This document shows, piece by piece, positions 1 through 5,146 of a stretch of 5,146 nt of DNA. The notes below the pieces were generated by a model. That model did no database searches, was not told the DNA's origin, and worked only from the letters and a program-made list of their open reading frames with translations. Origin of the DNA: Gammaproteobacteria bacterium (lineage in GTDB: Bacteria > Pseudomonadota > Gammaproteobacteria > Poriferisulfidales > GCA-002705445). Numbering within the stretch: position 1 is the stretch's first letter; the number at the start of each line of letters is the position of its first letter. The stretch lies in assembly GCA_002702235.1 (NCBI GenBank), contig NZYO01000008.1:1-5146 (forward strand), written 5' to 3'. The translations under genes and the position numbers were made by a program.

Positions 1-529
1 CTTGATCAAGAGAAGGGATAGTTCGTTTAGTTAATAATTTATAATCGGGACGAAAATCGTGTCCCCATGTTGAGATACAATGAGCTTCATCAACGACTAA
101 TAACCCAATCTTTTTAGCAATCACTGGAAAGATTTCCTGTTGAAATGTTTTATTACCAAATCTTTCAGGTGAGATTATTAATACATCGACTTTTCCCCGC
201 ACTAACAGTTCTTCTGTTTGTTTAATTTTTTCATAATCTTCTGAAGAGTTAATAGTTTCAATATTTAGAAGATTTTTTGCATTTAAGATTTGATTTCTCA
301 TTAGTGAAATCAACGGAGATACAATTACTGTCATTTTTTGAGATTCTTCAATAAGTGCCTTTGCAGCAACAAAATAAACTGCTGATTTACCCCATCCAGT
401 TTTTTGTACTAGAAGAGTCTTAGTGCCTTTATTTAAACAACTATTAATTGCTTTTTCTTGATCTTCATGAAAATCTACATTTTCACCAACGAGAATTTTT
501 AAGTATTTTAATAAGATTTTAGAGTCCAC
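1..529 (-). CDS. RecQ-like ATP-dependent DNA helicase, N-terminal part (cut by left window edge)
   Basis: This encodes the first 176 residues of a superfamily 2 helicase expected to unwind DNA 3' to 5' in recombination and repair. Seen directly: a motif 0-like segment around F20-Q24, Walker A TGWGKS with K48 and S49, motif Ia SPLISLMRNQ at 71-80, SPER at 120-123, and motif II DEAH at 147-150. The DEAH box is followed by CISTWGHDFRPDY (151-163), the aromatic-rich loop diagnostic of RecQ. The W in Walker A, instead of the G of E. coli RecQ, and the stretch VQKTGWGKSAVYF match, from memory, a longer RecQ-like group of about 700 residues rather than canonical RecQ. The start is GTG at 529: an in-frame TAA lies directly before it and a purine-rich ribosome site lies 10 bases upstream. 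The gene follows pabC on the same strand. RecQ-family identity is firm; the subfamily is less certain. The C-terminal half is outside the window. Confidence 0.93.
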   Translation of the reverse strand, partial: MDSKILLKYLKILVGENVDFHEDQEKAINSCLNKGTKTLLVQKTGWGKSAVYFVAAKALIEESQKMTVIVSPLISLMRNQILNAKNLLNIETINSSEDYEKIKQTEELLVRGKVDVLIISPERFGNKTFQQEIFPVIAKKIGLLVVDEAHCISTWGHDFRPDYKLLTKRTIPSLDQ

Positions 530-539
530 TTATGCGTTA

Positions 540-548
540 CCTTCTCCT
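540..548 (-). promoter_or_regulatory. Ribosome binding site for the RecQ-like helicase
   Basis: On the minus strand AGGAGAAGG lies upstream of the GTG at 529. The AAGG part ends 10 bases before the start and the AGGAG part 14 bases before it. This is the strongest Shine-Dalgarno-like stretch in the window. Together with the TAA immediately before the GTG it decides the start codon. Confidence 0.65.
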
Positions 549-568
549 ACGATATTTATACTACCTTT

Positions 569-673
569 TTAGCTACTAGTCTCTTCTTTATAGAACCCAT
601 TTAGATAGCTTACAAAAAATAGAAAAGAAAATATTACTATAATATAAAGATTTTTATATTTTGATACTTTCAT
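569..673 (-). CDS. Possible 34-residue single-span membrane microprotein (hypothetical)
   Basis: A short frame starts with ATG four bases after the pabC stop and ends with TAA. It begins with a lysine-rich head (K2, K5, K7), then a hydrophobic stretch at about residues 9-24 (LYIIVIFSFLFFVSYL), and ends in a short tail with K29, E30 and E31. This is what a single membrane anchor with its N-terminus in the cytoplasm would look like. In E. coli the gene after pabC is mltG, whose product also begins with an N-terminal membrane anchor, so this could be a decayed mltG remnant or a small gene in its own right. Against it: no ribosome site is visible, hydrophobic frames arise easily in such AT-rich DNA, and a possible promoter lies inside the frame. 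I do not recognise a family. Translation is unproven. Confidence 0.3.
   Translation of the reverse strand: MKVSKYKNLYIIVIFSFLFFVSYLNGFYKEETSS
587..615 (-). promoter_or_regulatory. Possible sigma-70 promoter for the RecQ-like helicase
   Basis: On the minus strand TTGTAA (610-615) is separated by 17 bases from TATAAA (587-592). These match the consensus hexamers in four and five of six positions. Transcription would begin near 580, giving a leader of about 50 bases before the GTG at 529. The site would let the helicase be expressed apart from the fab genes. Chance matches are common in DNA this AT-rich. Confidence 0.3.
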
Positions 674-677
674 ACTG

Positions 678-1484
678 TTACAGATCTAGAATTAAATTTA
701 AGACTTTGTCATAAAAAGAATTATTACTCATTTTAATACTATCAATTTGCTTTATCGGCCATATTCCTCTTATAGAATTACAAAAAAAAGCTCCATTACA
801 TTCTTTTAAAAAATTTTTATTGATTTTTTTTTCTCTAATTGAAATTTTATTTTTTTTAAGTTTATTAATGATAATTTTTTTCATTACACCCTCTATACCA
901 TATTGATCACACTTAGGTGTATATACTGTATTACCTTTTAAACAAAAGAAATTTGAAGAGACACCCTCAATAACATTATTTGATTGATCCATTGCTAATA
1001 ATTCTGGAATATTTTTTTTTAAATTTTTTGATAATATAATGCTGTCTAATTTATTTGAATGCTTAATACCATATGAAAACTGATTTGAAAAAAAATTGTG
1101 TTTTATGGTTTTTGTATGTATGCCATTTTTGAATTCTAAAATATCAGTAGGTATTTTAGATGTTTGCAAGATAATATTTGGAGTAAATTCATTTTTATTG
1201 TAACTATAGCCCCTTTTTTTTGCGTTACCTCTTGTAATAATTATATTTAATATACAGTTTTTTTTATTTTTAATAATTTTTTTAATATCTCTTTCTAAAT
1301 ATTTGTATTTATTAATATTTATTTCTAAAAACTTACACCCTTTAAAAAGTCTTGATAGATGTTCATTTAAATATTGTGGCTTATAATCTTTTACTAGAAT
1401 TGTTTCAAAAACACTGTCGCCATACATAAACCCTCTGTCATAAATAGATATTTGGTTTTTTCTTTTTCCATTAACAAGGGGCAT
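678..1484 (-). CDS. pabC: Aminodeoxychorismate lyase PabC (PLP fold type IV)
   Basis: PabC removes pyruvate from 4-amino-4-deoxychorismate to give p-aminobenzoate, a folate precursor, in the cytoplasm with pyridoxal phosphate. The 268 residues match the usual length. Visible features are the start MPLVNGK, DRGFMYGDSVFET at 16-28, phosphate-region R45, TRGNAKKRGYSY at about 84-95, the probable PLP lysine K141 in GIKHSNKLD, E173 in VIEGVSSNFF, VYTP at 187-190 and CNSIRG near 235. The order and spacing follow E. coli PabC. Branched-chain or D-amino-acid aminotransferases share the fold, but these motifs and the place behind fabF favour PabC. Its ATG overlaps the fabF stop by one base (TAATG), so translational coupling is likely; there is no Shine-Dalgarno sequence. 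The protein is unusually rich in lysine (40) and asparagine (31), and the gene has long A/T runs. Confidence 0.92.
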   Translation of the reverse strand: MPLVNGKRKNQISIYDRGFMYGDSVFETILVKDYKPQYLNEHLSRLFKGCKFLEININKYKYLERDIKKIIKNKKNCILNIIITRGNAKKRGYSYNKNEFTPNIILQTSKIPTDILEFKNGIHTKTIKHNFFSNQFSYGIKHSNKLDSIILSKNLKKNIPELLAMDQSNNVIEGVSSNFFCLKGNTVYTPKCDQYGIEGVMKKIIINKLKKNKISIREKKINKNFLKECNGAFFCNSIRGIWPIKQIDSIKMSNNSFYDKVLNLILDL

Positions 1485-2731
1485 TAAGATTTTTTAAAAA
1501 CTAGAGTTCCATTAGTTCCGCCAAATCCAAAAGAATTTGATAAAGCGTAATTAATCACTTTTTCTCTAGCTGTCTTTGGAACATAGTCTAAATCACATTC
1601 CGGATCTGGATTATTTAAGTTAATTGTAGGGGGGATAATATTATTTTTAAGCGCAAGTATTGTAAAAATTGCCTCAACACCTCCTGCTGCTCCAAGTAAA
1701 TGGCCTGTCATTGACTTAGTAGAACTTATTGCGACTTTATATGCATGTTCAGCGAATGATTTCTTTATTGCATCTGTCTCAGCTTTATCTCCAGCGGGAG
1801 TTGATGTGCCGTGCGCATTAACATAATCAACATCTTCAGAATTAATGTTTGCGTCCTTTTTTGCATAATTCATACATTCAGCTGCACCTAAGCCTCCAGC
1901 GGCAGGTTGTGTCATATGATAAGCATCGCTATTTATTCCATATCCTGCAATCTCACAATATATATTTGCTCCTCTCTTCTTAGCATGTTCTTCCTCTTCG
2001 ATAACTACGACGCCAGCTCCGTCTCCCAATACAAAACCATCCCTTTCAATATCCCAAGGTTTGCTTGCCATTTCTGGATTATCATTATGCGAAGCGCAAA
2101 GTGCTTTAGCTGAGGCAAATCCGCCAATACCTAATGGAGATGTTGCCATTTCAGCTCCACCAGCAATCATACAATCAACATAACCATGCTTAATTAATCT
2201 AGCAGCTTCACCTATGCTATGAGTTCCTGTTGCACAAGCAGATACGAGTGATAAGTTAGGACCTTTAATACCATATTTTATTGATAAGTTTCCTGATACC
2301 ATATTAATTATACTGCTTGGTACAAAAAAAGGTGAAATACGTCTTGGCCCGTTTTTCATAAATACTTCGTAATTTTTTTCAATATATGGCAATCCGCCAA
2401 TGCCAGATCCAATAGAAACGCCAACTAGGTTTGAATTATTTTCATTTATCTCAATACCAGAATCTTCAATTGCCATTATTCCAGCAGCAAGGCCATAATG
2501 GATAAATTTATCCATTTTCTTTTGCTCCTTAGAGTCAATAAAATCATCCACATTGAAATCTAAAACAGGTCCAGAAATTTGCACAGAAAAATTTGAAGCA
2601 TCAAACGCCTCGATTCTCTTAATTCCAGAAAAGCCATTAGTGATATTTTCCCAAGCGCTTTTAACAGTTGATCCAACTGGGGAAACAATTCCTAGACCAG
2701 TTACAACTACTTTTCTTTTTCCTTGAGCCAT
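1484..2731 (-). CDS. fabF: 3-oxoacyl-[ACP] synthase II (beta-ketoacyl-ACP synthase II)
   Basis: FabF carries out the elongating Claisen condensation of acyl-enzyme with malonyl-ACP, releasing CO2, in type II fatty acid synthesis. The 415 residues match the family (413 in E. coli). The complete thiolase-fold active site is visible: nucleophile C166 in VSACATGT, H307 in [12 protein letters not shown]339 and H344 in [12 protein letters not shown], and the gating F401 with GFGGTN at 402-407. The N-terminus [15 protein letters not shown] is characteristic. FabF fits better than FabB because of its overall pattern and its position directly after acpP. The ATG at 2731 lies 26 bases after the acpP stop and has no recognisable Shine-Dalgarno sequence. 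The gene is co-directional with acpP and pabC and is likely read from the fabD or acpP promoter. Nothing is truncated or unusual. Confidence 0.97.
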   Translation of the reverse strand: MAQGKRKVVVTGLGIVSPVGSTVKSAWENITNGFSGIKRIEAFDASNFSVQISGPVLDFNVDDFIDSKEQKKMDKFIHYGLAAGIMAIEDSGIEINENNSNLVGVSIGSGIGGLPYIEKNYEVFMKNGPRRISPFFVPSSIINMVSGNLSIKYGIKGPNLSLVSACATGTHSIGEAARLIKHGYVDCMIAGGAEMATSPLGIGGFASAKALCASHNDNPEMASKPWDIERDGFVLGDGAGVVVIEEEEHAKKRGANIYCEIAGYGINSDAYHMTQPAAGGLGAAECMNYAKKDANINSEDVDYVNAHGTSTPAGDKAETDAIKKSFAEHAYKVAISSTKSMTGHLLGAAGGVEAIFTILALKNNIIPPTINLNNPDPECDLDYVPKTAREKVINYALSNSFGFGGTNGTLVFKKS

Positions 2732-2757
2732 ATAAAATGATAATTAAAAGATATGTT

Positions 2758-2994
2758 TTACTTCGAATTTGAATTTACGTAATCGTTAGCTTGTTTTACG
2801 GTTGTAATTTTTTCAGCTTCTTCATCAGGTATTTCGCAATCAAATTCTTCTTCAAGAGCCATAACCAATTCTACCGTATCAAGTGAATCAGCCCCAAGAT
2901 CATCAACAAATGATGCATTATCAGTTACCTGGTCTTCGTTTACGCCAAGTTGTTCCATTATTACTTTTTTAACTCTTTCTTCATTTGTAGCCAT
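2758..2994 (-). CDS. acpP: Acyl carrier protein
   Basis: ACP is the small acidic cytoplasmic protein that carries growing acyl chains on a 4'-phosphopantetheine arm. It is the shared substrate carrier for the FabD, FabG and FabF proteins encoded beside it. The 78 residues equal the usual length. The attachment serine is S37 in the invariant DSL of [13 protein letters not shown], and the acidic recognition helix with [16 protein letters not shown] follows. The C-terminus ends in NSNSK. A GAGG ribosome site lies seven bases before the ATG, the clearest start in the fab cluster, consistent with ACP being needed in excess over the enzymes. A 73-base gap separates it from fabG and contains a possible extra promoter. 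Identification is secure. Confidence 0.98.
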   Translation of the reverse strand: MATNEERVKKVIMEQLGVNEDQVTDNASFVDDLGADSLDTVELVMALEEEFDCEIPDEEAEKITTVKQANDYVNSNSK

Positions 2995-3001
2995 TATTTT
3001 T

Positions 3002-3005
3002 CCTC
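3002..3005 (-). promoter_or_regulatory. Ribosome binding site of acpP
   Basis: GAGG on the minus strand ends seven bases before the acpP ATG, an optimal distance. Few other genes in the window have such a site. Confidence 0.7.
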
Positions 3006-3030
3006 GTAGAATCGTTATGAAATTTTACAT

Positions 3031-3059
3031 ATTCTATTAAATATAGATAAGATTATCCA
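3031..3059 (-). promoter_or_regulatory. Possible promoter ahead of acpP
   Basis: In the fabG-acpP gap, the minus strand has TGGATA (3054-3059) and TAGAAT (3031-3036) spaced by 17 bases, matching four and five of the six consensus bases. The transcript would start near 3024, giving a leader of about 30 bases with the acpP ribosome site in it. An internal acpP promoter is known from E. coli and would raise ACP above the other Fab proteins. The match here is only moderate. Confidence 0.35.
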
Positions 3060-3067
3060 GTAGTGAT

Positions 3068-3802
3068 TTAAGGCATAAATAGACCGCCATTAACATGTAT
3101 TGTTTCACCTGTAATGTAAGAAGATTTATCGGATACTAAGAATAGTACAGCATTTGAAATGTCATCTGGCTTTCCAAGCTTTTTCATAGGCACTTTAGTT
3201 AAAATAGCGTCTTTTTGATTATCATTTAAATTATCTGTCATATCTGTACTTATAAATCCTGGTGAAATACAATTTACATTAATATTTCTCGATGCTACTT
3301 CGATTGCAAGTGATTTGGAAAAGCCTATGATAGCAGACTTACTTGCAACATAATTAGTTTGACCAGGGTTTCCAGTGTGTCCGACGACAGACGTTATAAA
3401 AACGATCTTACCATATTTACTTTTTATCATTTGCTTAATGAAAGTTTGAGTTACCTTAAAAGTCAGATTTAAATTAGTTTCAATTACACTCTGCCACTTA
3501 TCTTCTGACATTTTTATAAAAAGAGTATCTGAGGTAATCCCAGCATTATTTATTAAAATGTCAGGTCCTTTATTGTACAAAGATAAAATTTCGTTAAATA
3601 AATCCTCTAGAGTATTAGGGTCATTGTTTAAAATTAGACCTTTGCCATCAGCCTTTAAGTCCAAAATTAATTGATTAATCTTGCTTACGCTATCTTTACT
3701 AGTGCCTGTTCCAATAACAATATATTCTTTGGAAAGTGTTTTTAAAATATTTTGTCCAATTCCTCTTGAGGCGCCTGTAATTAAAGCTATCTTTTTATCC
3801 AT
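3068..3802 (-). CDS. fabG: 3-oxoacyl-[ACP] reductase
   Basis: FabG reduces 3-ketoacyl-ACP to (R)-3-hydroxyacyl-ACP with NADPH, the first reduction of each elongation round. It is a 244-residue short-chain dehydrogenase with a Rossmann fold, the same length as E. coli FabG. Seen directly: the cofactor motif TGASRGIG at 9-16, NNAG at 85-88, and the catalytic tetrad N110, S138, Y151 and K155 (YVASK). The NVNCISPGFISTDMT segment at 176-189 and the C-terminal end ITGETIHVNGGLFMP are typical of FabG. The ATG overlaps the fabD stop by one base (TGATG), and GAGG at 3813-3816 lies 10 bases before it inside the fabD end, so reinitiation and coupling are likely. Other short-chain dehydrogenases look similar, but the location between fabD and acpP settles the call. 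Confidence 0.97.
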   Translation of the reverse strand: MDKKIALITGASRGIGQNILKTLSKEYIVIGTGTSKDSVSKINQLILDLKADGKGLILNNDPNTLEDLFNEILSLYNKGPDILINNAGITSDTLFIKMSEDKWQSVIETNLNLTFKVTQTFIKQMIKSKYGKIVFITSVVGHTGNPGQTNYVASKSAIIGFSKSLAIEVASRNINVNCISPGFISTDMTDNLNDNQKDAILTKVPMKKLGKPDDISNAVLFLVSDKSSYITGETIHVNGGLFMP

Positions 3803-4716
3803 CAGTTTATTTCCTCAAAAACTCTATCTAAACCTTTAGAATCTGAAATATTGAACGACTGAATTGAATTATCAATTCTTTTATTTAGCGAATTTAATAT
3901 ATTTCCTGGACCAAGTTCAATAAGAGTATTTACACCCTGCTGCTCCATGTACTCAATGGTATTAACCCATTGAACAGATGAGTATAGTTGCCTAACTAAT
4001 GAATCTTTAATATTGCCCTCGCTTTTCTCGCACATTACATCTACATTATTTACAACTGGTATTTGAGGTTCTTTAAATTTAAACCCTTGAAGAAATTTAT
4101 CAAAGTCTACTGCTGATTCTTTCATCAGAATTGAATGTGCTGCAATACTTACAGGTAACTCTAAAACTTTTTTTGCCCCTGCTTTTGTAGCCGCCTCCGA
4201 TATTTTTTTAGAACTTTCTTCAGCTCCAGAAATAACTATTTGGGTTGGTGCATTAATATTAGCAATACTCACATCATTATAAGGTTCTACTATCTTGCTA
4301 ATATCGTCAACACTTAGTCCAATAATTGCAAACATTTTTCCATGCGGCGCTTTTTTCATTAACTTAGCTCTTTCACTTACAAGCTTAATTCCATCTTTAA
4401 ATGTAAAAACAGATGCAGCCAAAAGCGCTGTGTATTCTCCAAAACTATGACCAGCAAAAAAAATTGGGTTTTCTCCTCCCTCCTCTTTCCATATTTTCCA
4501 AATAGAGTAACCAGCACAGAACATTATAGGCTGTGTATTTTCTGTATCATTAATTTTTTCAACGGGCCCTTTTTTAATTATTTTAAGGAGGTTTGTTGAT
4601 AAAATATCAGATGCTTCCTCAAATGTCTGACTAACGATAGGATATTTTGATATAAACTCTTCAAGCATTCCTACTTTTTGAGAGCCTTGTCCCGGAAATA
4701 ATATACCTAAGCTCAT
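3802..4716 (-). CDS. fabD: Malonyl-CoA:ACP transacylase
   Basis: FabD transfers malonate from malonyl-CoA to the phosphopantetheine arm of ACP and so supplies the extender unit for fatty acid synthesis. The 304 residues are close to the usual 305-310. Visible are LFPGQGSQ at 6-13, with Q10 near the oxyanion hole, the nucleophile S91 in GHSFGEYTAL, R116, expected to hold the malonyl carboxylate, catalytic H194 in AAHSILM, and ELGPG at 267-271. The arginine argues for malonyl rather than acetyl specificity. It is the first gene of the leftward fab cluster. No plsX or fabH precedes it, unlike the E. coli arrangement; the next gene upstream is the divergent infA. The ATG at 4716 has no clear Shine-Dalgarno sequence, and I saw no better in-frame start upstream. 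Confidence 0.97.
   Translation of the reverse strand: MSLGILFPGQGSQKVGMLEEFISKYPIVSQTFEEASDILSTNLLKIIKKGPVEKINDTENTQPIMFCAGYSIWKIWKEEGGENPIFFAGHSFGEYTALLAASVFTFKDGIKLVSERAKLMKKAPHGKMFAIIGLSVDDISKIVEPYNDVSIANINAPTQIVISGAEESSKKISEAATKAGAKKVLELPVSIAAHSILMKESAVDFDKFLQGFKFKEPQIPVVNNVDVMCEKSEGNIKDSLVRQLYSSVQWVNTIEYMEQQGVNTLIELGPGNILNSLNKRIDNSIQSFNISDSKGLDRVFEEIN
3813..3816 (-). promoter_or_regulatory. Ribosome binding site of fabG, inside the fabD end
   Basis: GAGG on the minus strand lies 10 bases before the fabG ATG and within the last codons of fabD. With the one-base stop/start overlap it supports coupled translation of fabD and fabG. Confidence 0.55.
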
Positions 4717-4745
4717 TTTACATTGACCATATTTGAAACTATAAT
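4717..4745 (+). promoter_or_regulatory. Candidate sigma-70 promoter for infA
   Basis: TTTACA (4717-4722) is spaced 17 bases from a perfect TATAAT (4740-4745). This is the best promoter match found in the window, with five and six of six consensus bases. The -35 box directly abuts the start codon of the divergent fabD. Transcription would begin near 4752, giving infA a leader of about 49 bases. Confidence 0.6.
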
Positions 4746-4761
4746 AAATTGATAATTTAAC

Positions 4762-4790
4762 TATATATATTTAATTTATACATTTTACAA
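4762..4790 (-). promoter_or_regulatory. Candidate promoter for the fabD-pabC operon
   Basis: On the minus strand TTGTAA (4785-4790) is followed after 17 bases by TATATA (4762-4767), each matching four of six consensus bases. Transcription would begin near 4755, about 39 bases ahead of fabD. The surrounding sequence is an alternating A/T run, so the exact boxes are uncertain. No FabR, FadR or FapR operator was recognised. Confidence 0.35.
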
Positions 4791-4800
4791 GACTTATTTT

Positions 4801-5019
4801 ATGTCAAAAGAAGATCATATAGAAATGGAAGGCAAGGTTATAGATACACTTCCAAATACAATGTTTAGAGTAGAGCTAGAAAATGGTCACATCGTAACTG
4901 CACACATATCAGGTAAAATGAGAAAAAACTATATTAGAATTCTTACTGGCGATAAAGTGACTGTCGCATTAACACCCTATGATCTAACCAAGGGTAGAAT
5001 AACTTTCAGAGATAGATAA
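4801..5019 (+). CDS. infA: Translation initiation factor IF-1
   Basis: IF-1 binds the 30S ribosomal subunit at the A site and assists IF-2 and IF-3 in selecting the start codon. The 72 residues form a single OB-fold (S1-like) domain and equal the E. coli length. The core [27 protein letters not shown] and LTGDKVTV is essentially the gammaproteobacterial sequence and differs from the betaproteobacterial type, making it the best taxonomic marker here. The ATG at 4801 gives the expected N-terminus [11 protein letters not shown]. No Shine-Dalgarno sequence is visible in the A/T-rich leader. It is divergent from fabD across 84 bases and is followed after eight bases by a Nudix gene on the same strand. 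Confidence 0.98.
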   Translation: MSKEDHIEMEGKVIDTLPNTMFRVELENGHIVTAHISGKMRKNYIRILTGDKVTVALTPYDLTKGRITFRDR

Positions 5020-5027
5020 ATTATTGC

Positions 5028-5146
5028 ATGTCATGGGTTCAGCATATTACTGTAGCATCAATTGTACAGAAAGAAGATAAATTTCTTTTTGTTGAAGAGT
5101 ATGTAAAAAAAAAATTAGTTATAAATCAGCCAGCTGGACATCTAGA
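5028..5146 (+). CDS. nudJ: NudJ-like Nudix phosphohydrolase, N-terminal part (cut by right window edge)
   Basis: The first 39 residues are readable. The frame starts MSWVQHITVASIV, continues with KFLFVEE (18-24), and reaches NQPAGHL at 33-39. This is the entry to the Nudix box, whose glutamate-rich catalytic helix would lie beyond the edge. The pattern aligns well, from memory, with E. coli NudJ (phosphatase acting on nucleoside di- and triphosphates and on hydroxymethylpyrimidine diphosphate). The ATG at 5028 is eight bases after the infA stop, suggesting co-transcription with infA. No ribosome site is visible, and another ATG at 5033 is out of frame and soon meets a stop. Nudix superfamily is near certain; NudJ orthology is probable, since the catalytic box and C-terminus cannot be seen. 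Confidence 0.85.
   Translation, partial: MSWVQHITVASIVQKEDKFLFVEEYVKKKLVINQPAGHL

Noticed and set aside
571..580. Near-palindromic AGCTACTAGT after the microprotein frame, considered as a terminator
   Set aside because: The self-complementary core is only six bases with no loop and no following T run on either strand, so no intrinsic terminator can be supported.
1907..2113. Plus-strand open frame of 68 residues
   Set aside because: It lies wholly antisense inside the well-supported fabF gene, is rich in Ile, Ser and Cys without any family pattern, and has no ribosome site. It is a shadow of the fabF codons.
2732..2757. Spacer between acpP and fabF checked for a promoter or terminator
   Set aside because: Only 26 A/T-rich bases, with no hairpin or paired hexamers. 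It appears to be a plain intercistronic spacer.
4762..4770. Alternating A/T run considered as a simple repeat or replication origin element
   Set aside because: It is only about nine bases in a generally A/T-rich spacer, with no DnaA boxes or iterons nearby. A promoter -10 region explains it better.
5033..5080. ATG at 5033 as the start of a short frame after infA
   Set aside because: It is out of frame with the Nudix-matching reading and ends after about 15 codons. The ATG at 5028 gives the conserved N-terminus and PAGHL motif.

Overview
The window comes from an AT-rich bacterial chromosome, about 30% G+C by eye. It is very probably a low-GC gammaproteobacterium. The best lineage marker is translation initiation factor IF-1, which follows the gammaproteobacterial pattern over all 72 residues. 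The fabD-fabG-acpP-fabF-pabC order is also typical of that class. A streamlined marine lineage such as SAR86 would fit the base composition and tight packing, but that is inference. No tRNA, rRNA, CRISPR array, insertion sequence or phage gene was found.

Layout, left to right. Positions 1-529 (minus) hold the N-terminal 176 residues of a RecQ-like DNA helicase that runs off the left edge. Positions 530-677 form a short gap with a possible 34-residue membrane microprotein (569-673) and a possible promoter for the helicase. Positions 678-4716 (minus) carry a compact fatty-acid operon transcribed right to left: fabD, fabG, acpP, fabF and pabC. fabD/fabG and fabF/pabC each overlap by one base. 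An 84-bp divergent region (4717-4800) contains candidate promoters for both directions. Positions 4801-5019 (plus) encode IF-1 (infA). Eight bases later begins a NudJ-like Nudix hydrolase (5028 onward), cut by the right edge.

Functionally, FabD loads malonate onto ACP (acpP product), FabF condenses malonyl-ACP with a growing acyl-ACP, and FabG reduces the resulting 3-ketoacyl-ACP. PabC makes p-aminobenzoate for folate and is a common passenger behind fabF. infA and the Nudix gene form the start of a separate rightward unit.

The genes are core housekeeping functions with intact catalytic residues, and I see no convincing new system. The points of interest are at the edges of the cluster. There is no plsX/fabH upstream of fabD and no mltG/tmk/holB downstream of pabC; infA and a RecQ-like helicase lie there instead. 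Other points are the microprotein candidate in the mltG position, a pair of converging promoters between fabD and infA, and the lack of Shine-Dalgarno sequences at most starts.
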